Of a stretch of DNA of 64,000 nucleotides, positions 46,856-56,849 are shown in pieces. The stretch is from Aureimonas sp. ME7 (GTDB taxonomy: Bacteria; Pseudomonadota; Alphaproteobacteria; Rhizobiales; Rhizobiaceae): the NCBI RefSeq assembly GCF_903970965.1, contig NZ_CAJCKW010000003.1, forward strand, positions 124,001 through 188,000, read 5' to 3'. The translations under genes and the position numbers were made by a program. The notes under the pieces were generated by a model. The model saw only the letters and a program-made list of their open reading frames with translations, did not search any database and was not told the DNA's origin. How positions within the stretch are numbered: position 1 is the first letter of the stretch; every line of letters begins with the position of its first letter.

Positions 46856-48478
46856 ATGATCCGCTTTGAGAACATCGGCAAGCAGAACGGCAAGCAGATC
46901 GTCTTCATCGAGGCGTCGGCGGCGCTTCAGCGCGGCGAGAAGATCGGCCTCGTCGGGCCCAACGGCGCGGGCAAGACCACGCTGTTTCGCATGATCACCG
47001 GCGAGGAACTGCCGGACGAGGGCCAGGTCTCGGTGGATCGCGGTGTCAGGGTCGGCTATTTCAGCCAGGATGTCGGCGACATGGCGGGCCGCAGCGCGGT
47101 GGCCGAGGTGATGGACGGCGTCGGCCCGGTCAGCGCGTTGGCGGCCGAGATGGCGGAGCTGGAAGCGGCCATGGCCGATCCGGATCGCACTGACGAGATG
47201 GACGAGATCATCGCGCGCTACGGCGAGGTGCAGGGCCGCTTCGACGAGCTCGACGGCTATGCTCTGGACGGGCGCGCCCGCGAGGTTCTGGACGGCCTCG
47301 GCTTCAGCCAGTCGATGATGGACGGCGACGTCGCCAAGCTGTCGGGCGGCTGGAAGATGCGCGTGGCGCTGGCCAAGATCCTCCTGATGCGCCCCGACAT
47401 CATGCTTCTCGACGAGCCCTCGAACCATCTCGATCTCGAAAGCCTGATCTGGCTGGAAGGCTTTCTCAAGGGCTTCGACGGGGCCGTCCTGATGACCTCG
47501 CACGACCGCGAGTTCATGAACCGGATCGTGGCCAAGATCATCGAGATCGACGGCGGCGCGCTGACCTCGTATTCGGGCGACTACGAGTTCTACCGGCAGC
47601 AGCGGGCGATCGCGGAAGTGCAGCAGCAGGCGCAGTTCGAGCGCCAGCAGGCGATGCTGGCCAAGGAAGTCGCCTTCATCGAGCGCTTCAAGGCGCGCGC
47701 CAGCCATGCTGCGCAGGTGCAGAGCCGCGTCAAGAAGCTCGACAAGATCGAGCGCGTCGAGCCCCCGAAGCGCCAGCAGACGGTACGCTTCGAGTTCCAG
47801 CCGGCGCCCCGCTCGGGCGAGGACGTCGCCACCGTCAAGGGCGTCCACAAGCGCTACGGGACCCGCACCATCTACGACGCGCTCGACTTCCAGGTGCGCC
47901 GGCGCGAGCGCTGGTGCGTCATGGGCGTGAACGGGGCGGGCAAGTCGACGCTTCTGAAGCTGATCGCCGGCGCCTCGGAGCCCGATGCCGGGACGGTGAC
48001 GCGGGGGCCGAGCGTCAAGATGGGCTACTTCGCGCAGCACGCGATGGAACTGCTCGACGGCGAGCGCACGGTGCTGCAGGCGCTGGAGGACAGTTTTCCG
48101 CAGGCGGGCCAAGCGCCGCTTCGCGCGCTTGCCGGCTGCTTCGGCTTTCATGGCGACGACATCGAAAAGAAGTGCCGCGTCCTGTCGGGCGGCGAGAAGG
48201 CGCGCCTCGTCATGGCCCGGATGCTGTTCGACCCACCGAACTTCCTCGTCCTCGACGAACCGACCAACCATCTCGACATCGCCACCAAGCAGATGCTGGT
48301 GGAGGCGCTGTCGCGCTTCGAGGGCGCCATGCTCTTCGTCAGCCACGACCGCCACTTCCTGGCGGCGCTGTCCAATCGCGTCCTGGAGCTGACGCCGGAG
48401 GGCCCTCATCTCTATGGCGGCGGCTATAGCGAATATGTCGAGCGCACCGGACAGGAGGCGCCGGGGCTTCGGAGCTAG
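46856..48478 (+). CDS. ABC-F family ATP-binding protein
   Basis: 540 residues with two ABC domains and no membrane part. The first domain has GPNGAGKTT near residue 38, LSGGWKMRVALAKIL and LLDEPSNHLDLESL; the linker (YEFYRQQRAIAEVQQQAQFERQQ, rich in Gln/Arg) is the P-site tRNA interaction motif region; the second domain has GVNGAGKSTLLKLI, LSGGEKARLVMARML and LDEPTNHLDIATK. ABC-F proteins act on ribosomes to relieve stalling or antibiotic inhibition. The ATG at 46856 gives the common MIRFENIG start; an ATG three codons earlier is also possible. The nearest subfamily (Uup, YheS, EttA) cannot be decided by eye. Confidence 0.92.
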   Translation: MIRFENIGKQNGKQIVFIEASAALQRGEKIGLVGPNGAGKTTLFRMITGEELPDEGQVSVDRGVRVGYFSQDVGDMAGRSAVAEVMDGVGPVSALAAEMAELEAAMADPDRTDEMDEIIARYGEVQGRFDELDGYALDGRAREVLDGLGFSQSMMDGDVAKLSGGWKMRVALAKILLMRPDIMLLDEPSNHLDLESLIWLEGFLKGFDGAVLMTSHDREFMNRIVAKIIEIDGGALTSYSGDYEFYRQQRAIAEVQQQAQFERQQAMLAKEVAFIERFKARASHAAQVQSRVKKLDKIERVEPPKRQQTVRFEFQPAPRSGEDVATVKGVHKRYGTRTIYDALDFQVRRRERWCVMGVNGAGKSTLLKLIAGASEPDAGTVTRGPSVKMGYFAQHAMELLDGERTVLQALEDSFPQAGQAPLRALAGCFGFHGDDIEKKCRVLSGGEKARLVMARMLFDPPNFLVLDEPTNHLDIATKQMLVEALSRFEGAMLFVSHDRHFLAALSNRVLELTPEGPHLYGGGYSEYVERTGQEAPGLRS

Positions 48479-48529
48479 GCCGCCTTCGCGCGGCGCGTTT
48501 CGAAGCGGGGATGTCGCGCCGCGCCCGAG

Positions 48530-50194
48530 CTAGTCGCCGCGCTCCCTCGACCCCAGCCTCGACAGGACAGCGACGGGCAGGATGCCGATCGCGACGATCA
48601 GAAGGGCCGCGATCGAGGCTTCCTCGTAGGTTCCGCGCGCGGCCTCGCCGTAGAGATGCGTCGCCAGGGTTTCGAAGTTGAGGGGCCGCAGGAGCAGTGT
48701 CGCCGGCAGTTCCTTCATGCAGTCCACGAAGACCAGAAGCCCCGCCGATGCGATCGCGCTTCGCGTCAGGGGCAGGTGGACATGTCGGAAGACCCCCCAG
48801 GAGCCTTGTCCGAGCGTGCGCGCCGCCCCGTCGAGCGAGGGCGAGACGCGCCCGAGCCCGGCCTCGATGCCGCCGAGCGCGATCGCGGCGAAGCGCGCGG
48901 TATAGGCCAGCACCAGCGCGGCGCCCGAGCCGATGAGGATCAGGCCGGGCGACACTCCCGTCAGTCCTTCGACGAGATCGGCGGCGAACCGGTCGAAGGC
49001 GCCCGCCGGAACGAGGAGGCCGATCGCCAGAACCGTCCCGGGGACGGCATAGCCGAGCGTGGCGGCGCGGCCGGCGAGCGCCACCATGCGCCCGGGATGG
49101 GCGCGGCCGACATGGGCGAGGAGGAGGCCGCAACCCAGCGTCGCGAGCGTCGCCGCGATCGACACCGAGACGGTGTTGACGATTTCGCCGAGGAGACGCG
49201 GAGAAAGGCCGGCGAACTGGACTCTCTTGGTGGCCTCCAAGGCGAGGTAGATCGCGGGAGCGGCGAAGCCGAGAAGGATCGGCAGCGCGCAGGCCGCCGT
49301 GGCACCGAGCGCGGCGAGGCCGCCGAGCCGGGTCGGCGCGAGGCTGCGCGGCTTCTGGGCGGCCACCGCGTAGCGCTGGCGGCGTCGTGCCCAGCGCTCG
49401 GCCAGCACCAGGAGGGTGACGATCCCCAGCATGGCAAGCGAGAGCTGCGCCGCGCCCGCCAGATCGTTTCCGTTGACCCATGTCGCATAGACCGAAACGG
49501 TCAGGGTGCGCACGCCGAGGAATTGCGAGGCGCCGATGTCGTTCAGCGTTTCCATCAGCGCCAGGCTGACGCCGACCGCGATCGCCGGCCGCGCGAGCGG
49601 CACGGCCACCCGGGCGAAGACCTCTCGCCGCCGCAATCCCAGCGTGCGCGACGCCTCGACGAGGCTGGCGGCCTGGGTCAGGAACATCGCCCGCGTCGTG
49701 AGATAGACATAGGGGTAGAGCACGAGGCCCAGAAGCAGCGTCGCGCCCCAGAGGGACCGAATATCGGGCAGGCGGAACTCGCGCGGGCTGGAAAAGCCGA
49801 GAGCCTCGCGCAGGAGGCGCTGCACTCCGCCCACGGGGTGGAGGATGTCGAGATAGGCGTAGGCGACCACATAGGTCGGAACCGCGAGCGGCAGAAGCAG
49901 GGCCCAGGCGAAGACGCCCCGCCCGGGGAAGCGGTAGGCCGTCACCAGCCAGGCCGTTCCGGTGCCGATCACCGTCGTCAGGAGGCCGACCCCGGCCAGA
50001 AGCAGAAGCGTGTCAACCGCCACGCCCGGCAACACGGCCCCCAGGAGATGCTCCCATAGCGCCGTGCCGCCGCCGAGCGCGATCAGCCCCAGCGAAACGA
50101 CGGGAAGGCAGACGAGCGCGGCGACCCCGAACGCGGCCAGGCGCCATCCCAGCCCTTTCGGGAACGGCGACGGCATGGGGAAACGGGATCGCAT
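48530..50194 (-). CDS. Ferric iron ABC transporter permease (FbpB type)
   Basis: 554 residues with about twelve membrane segments. It consists of two fused permease domains, each with an EAA-type coupling loop (LVEASRTLGLRRREVFARVAVPLARPAIA and LDGAARTLGQGSWGVFRHVHLPLTRSAIA). The GTGTAWLVTAYRFPGRG and YPYVYLTTRAMFLTQAAS segments are typical of the FbpB/SfuB/thiamine permease group. It is 58 bp downstream of the Fe-binding protein gene. The ATG at 50194 is used; an ATG six codons later is also possible. It converges with the ABC-F gene. Confidence 0.93.
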   Translation of the reverse strand: MRSRFPMPSPFPKGLGWRLAAFGVAALVCLPVVSLGLIALGGGTALWEHLLGAVLPGVAVDTLLLLAGVGLLTTVIGTGTAWLVTAYRFPGRGVFAWALLLPLAVPTYVVAYAYLDILHPVGGVQRLLREALGFSSPREFRLPDIRSLWGATLLLGLVLYPYVYLTTRAMFLTQAASLVEASRTLGLRRREVFARVAVPLARPAIAVGVSLALMETLNDIGASQFLGVRTLTVSVYATWVNGNDLAGAAQLSLAMLGIVTLLVLAERWARRRQRYAVAAQKPRSLAPTRLGGLAALGATAACALPILLGFAAPAIYLALEATKRVQFAGLSPRLLGEIVNTVSVSIAATLATLGCGLLLAHVGRAHPGRMVALAGRAATLGYAVPGTVLAIGLLVPAGAFDRFAADLVEGLTGVSPGLILIGSGAALVLAYTARFAAIALGGIEAGLGRVSPSLDGAARTLGQGSWGVFRHVHLPLTRSAIASAGLLVFVDCMKELPATLLLRPLNFETLATHLYGEAARGTYEEASIAALLIVAIGILPVAVLSRLGSRERGD

Positions 50195-50252
50195 GGAAGC
50201 CGAGCCAAATCCGGCGAGGAGCGTGGCGCGCCCCGCCGGCCGGTCCTGTTCG

Positions 50253-51281
50253 TCAGCCGTCGAAGCCGACCTTCTCGGTCAATTCGCTGGCCTCCTTGCG
50301 GAACTTCACCCCTTCCACGATGTCGATCGTGTCGGGCTTCAGCGTGCCGAACTCGGCGATCAGGGGATCGACCGTGGCCTTCGTGCTGACCGGGTACTCG
50401 AAGTTGGCCTTGGCATAGATGCCCTGCGCCTCGTCGGAGACGAGATATTCGAGGAAGCGAACGGCCTCCGCGCGGTTGGGCGCGTGGCGGGCCACCGCGC
50501 CGCCCGTGATGTTGACCTGCGTGCCCCCGCCCTCGAAGGTCGGCAGGATCATCTTGATGCCCTCCGCCCATTGCTGCTGCTCGGGGCCGCCCTTGCCGCT
50601 GCGCATGAGGCCGACATAGTAGGAGTTGGCGACGCCGATGTCGCACAGGCCCCCGGTGATGTCGCGCGCGACGTCGCGGTCGCCGCCGCCTGCCGGCCGG
50701 GCGAGATTGGCCTTGAGGCCCGTGAGCCAGGTTTCGGCCTCGGCTGCGCCGTGATGGGCGATGAAGGAGCCGGTCAGCGCCACGTTGTAGGGGTGGAGGC
50801 CGGAGCGGATGCAGATGCGCTCCTTCCACTTCGGGTCGGCGAGATTCTCGTAGGTGATGGCCGTCAGATCGAGGTCCTTGGCGGCGTAGAGGGCGCGGGC
50901 GCGCATCGACAGGGCGAACCAGTGCCCCTCGTCGTCGCGCAGGGTGGCCGGGATCGCGGCATCGAGCGTCGGCGACGTGACGCTCTGCGTCAGCCCGCGG
51001 TCGACGAGGTCCACCAGGACGCCGGCATCCACCGTCATCAGGACGTCGGCAGGCGAGCGCTCGCCCTCGGCGGTAACGCGCTCGGCAAGGCCGTCCTTCA
51101 GGAAGATCGTGTTGACCTTGGTGCCGGTGCTGGCGGTGAAGGCGTCGATCAGCGGCTGCACGAGGCCGGGTTCGCGCGTCGTGTAGAGGTTGAGTTCGGC
51201 CGCCGCCGCGTTCGCCGTCGCGCCGGTCGCCCAAGCCAGCGCGAAGAGCCCCGCTCCGTATCCCTGCATGTTCATCGCCAT
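50253..51281 (-). CDS. Ferric iron ABC transporter, substrate-binding protein (FbpA/FutA type)
   Basis: 342 residues. The signal peptide covers about 1-28 (GLFALAWATGATANAAAA). The start of the mature protein ELNLYTTREPGLVQPLIDAFTASTGTKVN is typical of Fe(III)-binding proteins, and GLCDIGVANSYYVGLM contains the tandem tyrosines that ligate iron. QVNITGGAVARHAPNRAEAVRFLEYL is also characteristic. AAAGGCGG precedes the ATG. A TGA-N9-TCA box at 51337-51351 suggests iron-dependent repression by RirA. The partner ATPase gene lies upstream and the permease gene downstream. Confidence 0.93.
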   Translation of the reverse strand: MAMNMQGYGAGLFALAWATGATANAAAAELNLYTTREPGLVQPLIDAFTASTGTKVNTIFLKDGLAERVTAEGERSPADVLMTVDAGVLVDLVDRGLTQSVTSPTLDAAIPATLRDDEGHWFALSMRARALYAAKDLDLTAITYENLADPKWKERICIRSGLHPYNVALTGSFIAHHGAAEAETWLTGLKANLARPAGGGDRDVARDITGGLCDIGVANSYYVGLMRSGKGGPEQQQWAEGIKMILPTFEGGGTQVNITGGAVARHAPNRAEAVRFLEYLVSDEAQGIYAKANFEYPVSTKATVDPLIAEFGTLKPDTIDIVEGVKFRKEASELTEKVGFDG

Positions 51282-51336
51282 CCGCCTTTCCCACTCACCG
51301 ATCGCTTGTCCGATCGATGAGCGCCATGCGCATAGG

Positions 51337-51351
51337 TGATCGCTTTGGTCA
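51337..51351 (-). promoter_or_regulatory. Candidate RirA iron-responsive operator (IRO box)
   Basis: TGA-TCGCTTTGG-TCA matches the IRO box TGA-N9-TCA of rhizobial iron regulons. It lies 56 bp upstream of the FbpA-type start. On the minus strand it overlaps a TTGACC that could be the -35 element, so binding would block transcription of the binding-protein and permease genes. Confidence 0.5.
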
Positions 51352-51511
51352 ACTTACAGCCTTTGAGGATGAAAAGACGTATCGATGGATGCGCAAAGCT
51401 CTGGAGGCGCTTGCGCCCACGTCGTCACTTCCTTCGACTGCGGATGATATTCGATTTTCAAGGATTTAGCAGACGATCGCTGAAAGGGAGACACTCTCGT
51501 CTGGAATGCTT

Positions 51512-52570
<1,059 letters not shown>

Positions 52571-52699
52571 GGGGCGTCTCGTCGAGTTCGGGAACGCCGG
52601 GCCTAACCGGAGAGGCGGACCATGCGCAACCCCGCCCAACTCCCCCGGTCCCGCCCGCGGGCCCGTTCGTCATCCATGCCGACCGATGCCGACCTCTCG

Positions 52700-54100
52700 T
52701 CAGATCGCGGGGAGGGATCGCGGGCGATAGCGTCCGTCGCCGGGCCTGCCGCGCAACTGGCCGTCTTCGATCATCGTCCGGCCGCCGAGCACCACCGTGG
52801 TCGGCCAGCCCTGGATCTCGAGTCCCTCGTAGGGGCTGTAGTCGGCGCCGTCGTGGAGATCGGCGTGGCGGATGGTTCGACGCTCCTCCGGATCCCAGAC
52901 CGCGATGTCGGCATCCATGCCGACCGCGATGCGGCCCTTTCTCTCCAGGCCATAGGTCTTGGCATGGTTGGTGGCGGTCAGCGCCACGAAACGCGGCAGG
53001 TCGATGCGCCCCTTCATCACCCCTTCCGAGAAGAGGATCGGCAGGCGCGTCTCGACGCCGGGAATGCCGTTCGGGATGTGGCGGAAGCTCGCTTTGCCCT
53101 TCGGGTTCAGCTTGCCCTTCGGATCGTCGTATCGGAACGGGCAGTGGTCGGAGGAGAAGAGGTCGAAGACGCCGGTCTCGAGGCCCATCCAGCACGCGTC
53201 CTGGGCGGTGCGGTCGCGCGGGGGCGGCGAGCACACGAACTTGGCGCCTTCCCAGTCCATGCCGTCGAGATCGTCGGCCGTCAGCACGAGGTATTGCGGG
53301 CAGGTTTCCCCGATCACCTTGCGCCCGCGGGCCCGCGCCGACCGGATCTCCTCCATCGCCGCCCCGTTGGACACGTGGACGATGACGACCGGCACATCCA
53401 CCACCTCGGCCAGCGACAGGGCGCGATGCGTCGCCTCGCGCTCCACCGCGACGGGCCGCGTCGTGGCATGGGCGCGCGGCGCGACATCGCCCGATGCCTC
53501 GTGCCGGCCGATCAGATAGCGGATCGCGTCCTCGTTCTCGCAATGGACCATGACCAGCGCCCCGGTCCGACGGGCGACATCCATCGTGTCCAGAATTTCC
53601 GCGTCGTTCAGCCGAAGGCCCTCGTAGGTCATGAAGACCTTGAACGAGGTGTAGCCGTCCGCCACCAGCGCCGGCAGTTCCTGGCCGAGGACCGAGGCCG
53701 TCGGATCGGACACGATGAGATGGAAGGAATGGTCGGTGTAGCAGCGCCCTTCGGCCAGCGCGTGATAGTTCGTGAGAGCGTCGCGCAGCGTCTGGCCCTT
53801 CTCCTGCAGGCAGAAGGGAAGAACGGTCGTGTTGCCGCCGAAGAGCGCCGAGCGCGTGCCGCTTTCGAAATCGTCGGCCATCACGATCCCGTCGCCGGAC
53901 GGTTGCGAGATGTGGACATGGCTGTCGATGCCGCCCGGCAGGACGTAGCGGCCGGTGGCGTCGATCTCCTGCGCCCCCGCCTCCAGCGCCTCGCCGATCT
54001 GGACGATGCGCCCGTCGCGGATGCCGATGTCGGCGGCGAAGACGTCCGACGCGGTGGCGAGCGTGCCGCCGCGGATCACGAGGTCGAAGCGCGCCGTCAC
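52700..54100 (-). CDS. Dihydropyrimidinase/hydantoinase-type cyclic amidohydrolase
   Basis: 466 residues. Binuclear zinc amidohydrolase that opens cyclic ureides such as dihydrouracil or hydantoins. Zinc ligands and catalytic elements: GGIDSHVHISQP, the carbamylated lysine in DGYTSFKVFMTY, VMVHCENEDAI, VPVVIVHVSNGAAM and DLFSSDHCPFRYDD. It has the C-terminal beta domain with GRIAVGMDADIAVWDPEERR. The GTG at 54100 overlaps the upstream gene stop (GTGA), so the two are coupled. No dihydropyrimidine dehydrogenase or carbamoyl-amidase gene is adjacent, so the natural substrate may not be a pyrimidine. Confidence 0.9.
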   Translation of the reverse strand: MTARFDLVIRGGTLATASDVFAADIGIRDGRIVQIGEALEAGAQEIDATGRYVLPGGIDSHVHISQPSGDGIVMADDFESGTRSALFGGNTTVLPFCLQEKGQTLRDALTNYHALAEGRCYTDHSFHLIVSDPTASVLGQELPALVADGYTSFKVFMTYEGLRLNDAEILDTMDVARRTGALVMVHCENEDAIRYLIGRHEASGDVAPRAHATTRPVAVEREATHRALSLAEVVDVPVVIVHVSNGAAMEEIRSARARGRKVIGETCPQYLVLTADDLDGMDWEGAKFVCSPPPRDRTAQDACWMGLETGVFDLFSSDHCPFRYDDPKGKLNPKGKASFRHIPNGIPGVETRLPILFSEGVMKGRIDLPRFVALTATNHAKTYGLERKGRIAVGMDADIAVWDPEERRTIRHADLHDGADYSPYEGLEIQGWPTTVVLGGRTMIEDGQLRGRPGDGRYRPRSLPAI

Positions 54101-55314
54101 AGAACGGGCTCCAGCGCCGCGATCAGCCGGTCCACCTCGGCTGGCGTGTTGTAGTGGACCATGGACACGCGCACGACGCCGTCGGTCTGCGTCAGCCCGT
54201 GCTCCTCGACGATGCGCTTGGCGTAGAAGTCGCCGTGACGGATGCCGACCTTGGCGCCGTCCACTGCTTCGACGACGGCGCGGGAGGAATCCTGCCGCAC
54301 GGTGAAGGAGACGGTGGAGACCCGGTCGGCGATCGCGCACGACTTTCGCCCGATTACGCGCACCGAGTTGCGGCTCGCGAGGAAGTCCATCAGGCGCTCG
54401 GTCAGCGCCTGCTCCTGGTCCGCGATCCCGGCAAAGCCCGCCTCGATTGCCGCCCGGCCGGGCGCGGCGCCTACGCGCTGCCCCAGTTCCTCGACATAGT
54501 CCACCGCGCCGATCGACCCCCACGCGCATTCGTAGTTGATGTTACCCGGCTCCAGCTTGTGGGGCACCCGGCTCTTGTCGAAGAAGTAGTGGTAGATGTT
54601 GTCGAGCTCCAGGAGCTTGTCGCGCTTGCCGAACATGACCGCATGGTGCGGCCCGAACACCTTGTAGATGCTGAAGATGTAGTAGTCGGCACCCAGCGCC
54701 CTGACGTCGATCGCGCGGTGCGGCGCGTAGGCGACGGCGTCGACGCACAGTTCCGCCCCACCGGCATGCGCGATGTCGGCGATCTCGCGGATCGGGTTGA
54801 TCGTGCCGAGGATGTTGGAGGCGTGGGTGACGCAGACGAGCTTCGTGCGCTCGTTCATCAGGCCCTTGAGGTCCTCGAGGTCGAGCTCGAAGGTTTCCGG
54901 GTCGCATCGCCACCAGCGGATCTTGACGCCGCGCGCCTCGTGTTTCAGCCAAGGGCCGATATTGGCTTCGTGGTCCACGTTGGTGAGGATGATCTCGTCG
55001 CCGGGCTGGAGCCGGCCCACCATCGCCTCCGACAGGAAACGGATCAGGATCGTGGTGGAGGCACCCTCGACGATCTCGCCGGGATCGCAGTTCATGAAGC
55101 GCGCGAAGGCCTCGCGCGACTGCGCGACGCGGGCGGTGGAGATGCGGCTCGGCTCGTAGCTCGCCCCGGTCTGGACGTTGCTGGTCAGGAGATAGTCGGA
55201 CACGCGGGCCGCGACGCGCGCCAGCACCTGGGAGCCGCCGGCATTGTCCATGTAGGCCCACTCGCTTCGGAGCGCGGGGAACTGCGAACGGACGAAATCG
55301 AGATCGAGGGTCAT
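54097..55314 (-). CDS. Class V PLP-dependent aminotransferase (cysteine-desulfurase-like)
   Basis: 405 residues. Fold-type I PLP enzyme: AYMDNAGGSQVLARV at the N-terminus, VDHEANIGPWLKH, VTHASNILGTINPIREIADIAH, VDAVAYAPHRAIDV, and the PLP lysine in YYIFSIYKVFGPHHAVMFG. It lacks the conserved C-terminal catalytic cysteine loop of IscS/SufS (none of the SGSAC type is seen), which speaks against genuine sulfur mobilisation. Members of this group include desulfurase-like, lyase and isopenicillin-epimerase-like enzymes. It is coupled with the cyclic amidohydrolase gene and lies downstream of an amino-acid importer, so it should act on a product of that pathway. Confidence 0.88.
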   Translation of the reverse strand: MTLDLDFVRSQFPALRSEWAYMDNAGGSQVLARVAARVSDYLLTSNVQTGASYEPSRISTARVAQSREAFARFMNCDPGEIVEGASTTILIRFLSEAMVGRLQPGDEIILTNVDHEANIGPWLKHEARGVKIRWWRCDPETFELDLEDLKGLMNERTKLVCVTHASNILGTINPIREIADIAHAGGAELCVDAVAYAPHRAIDVRALGADYYIFSIYKVFGPHHAVMFGKRDKLLELDNIYHYFFDKSRVPHKLEPGNINYECAWGSIGAVDYVEELGQRVGAAPGRAAIEAGFAGIADQEQALTERLMDFLASRNSVRVIGRKSCAIADRVSTVSFTVRQDSSRAVVEAVDGAKVGIRHGDFYAKRIVEEHGLTQTDGVVRVSMVHYNTPAEVDRLIAALEPVL

Positions 55315-55362
55315 GGGTTTCAGCCTTGCCGGCGCGTCTTGCCCCGCGCCTGTCTAGTGGAA

Positions 55363-56103
55363 TCAGTGGTTGAGAACGGCGTCGAGAAAGGCGCGCGCGC
55401 GCTCGTTGCGGGTCGAGCTGAAGAAGGCGTCGGGCGTCGAGATCTCGCGGATCTCGCCTTCTTCCATGAAGACGATGCGATCGGCGACCTGCCGGGCGAA
55501 GCCCATCTCGTGGGTGACGAGAACGAGGGTGACGCCGGAATGAGCGAGGCCCTTGATGACGTCGAGCACCTCGCCGACCATTTCGGGATCGAGCGCCGAG
55601 GTCGGCTCGTCGAACAGAAGGATGCGCGGCTCCATCGCCAGCGCCCGGGCGATGCCGACGCGCTGCTGCTGCCCCCCGGACAGCTGCGTCGGAAACTTCT
55701 GCGCCTGCGCGCCGATGCCGACGCGCTCCAGGAGCAGCTTGGCCTTGGCCCGGCTGTCCTCCCAGGAGAGCTTCCTCACCCGCACGGGACCCAGCGCCAC
55801 GTTGTCGATGACGGACAGGTTGGGAAACAGGTTGAAGGCCTGGAACACCATGCCGGTCTGCTGGCGGACGGCCAGAAGGTTGCGACCGCGCTCGACGCGC
55901 ACGCCGCCGACGAACACGTCCCCTTCGTCGTATTCCTCGAGATGGTTGATGCAGCGGATGAGGGTGGACTTGCCCGAGCCCGACGGCCCGAGCAGCACCA
56001 CGACCTCGCCGGCCGCGACATCGAGATCGACGCCCCGCAGCGCCTGGAACGTGCCGTAGCGCTTGGAAACGCCGCGCATGCGGATGATGGGTTCGGCGCT
56101 CAT
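55363..56103 (-). CDS. Polar amino-acid ABC transporter ATPase (GlnQ/HisP type)
   Basis: 246 residues. Walker A GPSGSGKSTLIRCINHLEEYD, MVFQAFNLFPNLSVIDNVALGP, LSGGQQQRVGIARALAMEPRILLFDEPTSALDPEMVGEVLDVI and VTHEMGFARQVADRI define the PAAT subfamily (GlnQ/HisP/ArtP). The length is standard. The ATG at 56103 is one base after the permease stop. It serves the permease and binding protein upstream in the same operon. Confidence 0.95.
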   Translation of the reverse strand: MSAEPIIRMRGVSKRYGTFQALRGVDLDVAAGEVVVLLGPSGSGKSTLIRCINHLEEYDEGDVFVGGVRVERGRNLLAVRQQTGMVFQAFNLFPNLSVIDNVALGPVRVRKLSWEDSRAKAKLLLERVGIGAQAQKFPTQLSGGQQQRVGIARALAMEPRILLFDEPTSALDPEMVGEVLDVIKGLAHSGVTLVLVTHEMGFARQVADRIVFMEEGEIREISTPDAFFSSTRNERARAFLDAVLNH

Positions 56104-56104
56104 C

Positions 56105-56779
56105 TCAGCGGGCCTCCCGCGCCGAATAGCGCTTCTCGAAGCGCGCCACGAGGCGCACCAAGGGTAGGAGCAGCGCGAGATAAAGGAGCGCGGCGCCGAT
56201 CAGCGGCGTCGGGTTGGCGGCGAGCGCCTGCGCCTGCGTCGCCTGCTTCAGAAGGTCGGGCAGCGCCACGACGGATGCGAGCGCGGTGTCCTTCATCACG
56301 TTGATCGAGTTGTTGGTGAGCGGGGGGATGACGATGCGAACGGCCTGCGGCAGAACCACGTCGCGCATCACGTCGATCGCGTTGAGGCCGATCGACTGGG
56401 CCGCCTCGAACTGGCCGCGCGGGATCGCCTCGATGCCGGCCCGGTAGATCTCGGCCGTGTAGGCCGAGGACACGGTGGTCAAGGCGAGGCAGGCCGAGGC
56501 GAAGGGCGACAGGCGGATACCGACGAAGGGAAAGGCGTAGTAGACGATCACCAGCCAGACCAGGACGGGCAACGCGCGGAACACGTCGATATAGGCGATC
56601 GCGAGCCAGCGGAGGGGGCCGGGCGCGTAGAGGCGCACCAGCGCCAAAGCGAGGCCCCCCACGAGCCCCAAGACGATCGACAGGCCACCCAGAAGGATGG
56701 TCCGCCACAGCCCCTGGAGAAGCTGGGGCATCGAGCGCCACAGGACGTCGACGTTGAAGAAGGTGGTGACGATGTCCAT
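56105..56779 (-). CDS. Polar amino-acid ABC transporter permease
   Basis: 224 residues with about five membrane segments. It matches HisM/GlnP-type permeases: LLQGLWRTILLGGLSIVLGLVGG, FRALPVLVWLVIVYYAFPFVG, AYTAEIYRAGIEAIPRGQFEAAQSIGLN (coupling loop) and LPQAVRIVIPPLTNNSINVMKDTALASVV. Only one permease gene is present, so it should act as a homodimer. The ATG at 56779 gives MDIVTTFF; the longer frame starting 19 codons upstream runs into a charged non-conserved stretch. It is 70 bp after the binding-protein gene. Confidence 0.93.
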   Translation of the reverse strand: MDIVTTFFNVDVLWRSMPQLLQGLWRTILLGGLSIVLGLVGGLALALVRLYAPGPLRWLAIAYIDVFRALPVLVWLVIVYYAFPFVGIRLSPFASACLALTTVSSAYTAEIYRAGIEAIPRGQFEAAQSIGLNAIDVMRDVVLPQAVRIVIPPLTNNSINVMKDTALASVVALPDLLKQATQAQALAANPTPLIGAALLYLALLLPLVRLVARFEKRYSAREAR

Positions 56780-56849
56780 GCCGGGCCTTGCGAAGGGATC
56801 GGGAACCGGACGCGAGCGGCGCCCGCGTCCGGCCAAGCGTCGGGGTGGA

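Noticed and set aside
46553-48409. 618-codon antisense frame over the ABC-F gene
   Set aside because: Shadow of a clear two-domain ATPase gene.
54097-55314. Calling the class V PLP enzyme a true cysteine desulfurase (IscS/SufS)
   Set aside because: No conserved catalytic-cysteine loop and no Fe-S assembly genes nearby.
54154-56304. 716-codon plus-strand frame across the PLP-enzyme and ATPase genes
   Set aside because: Covers two genuine minus-strand genes; it is a shadow.
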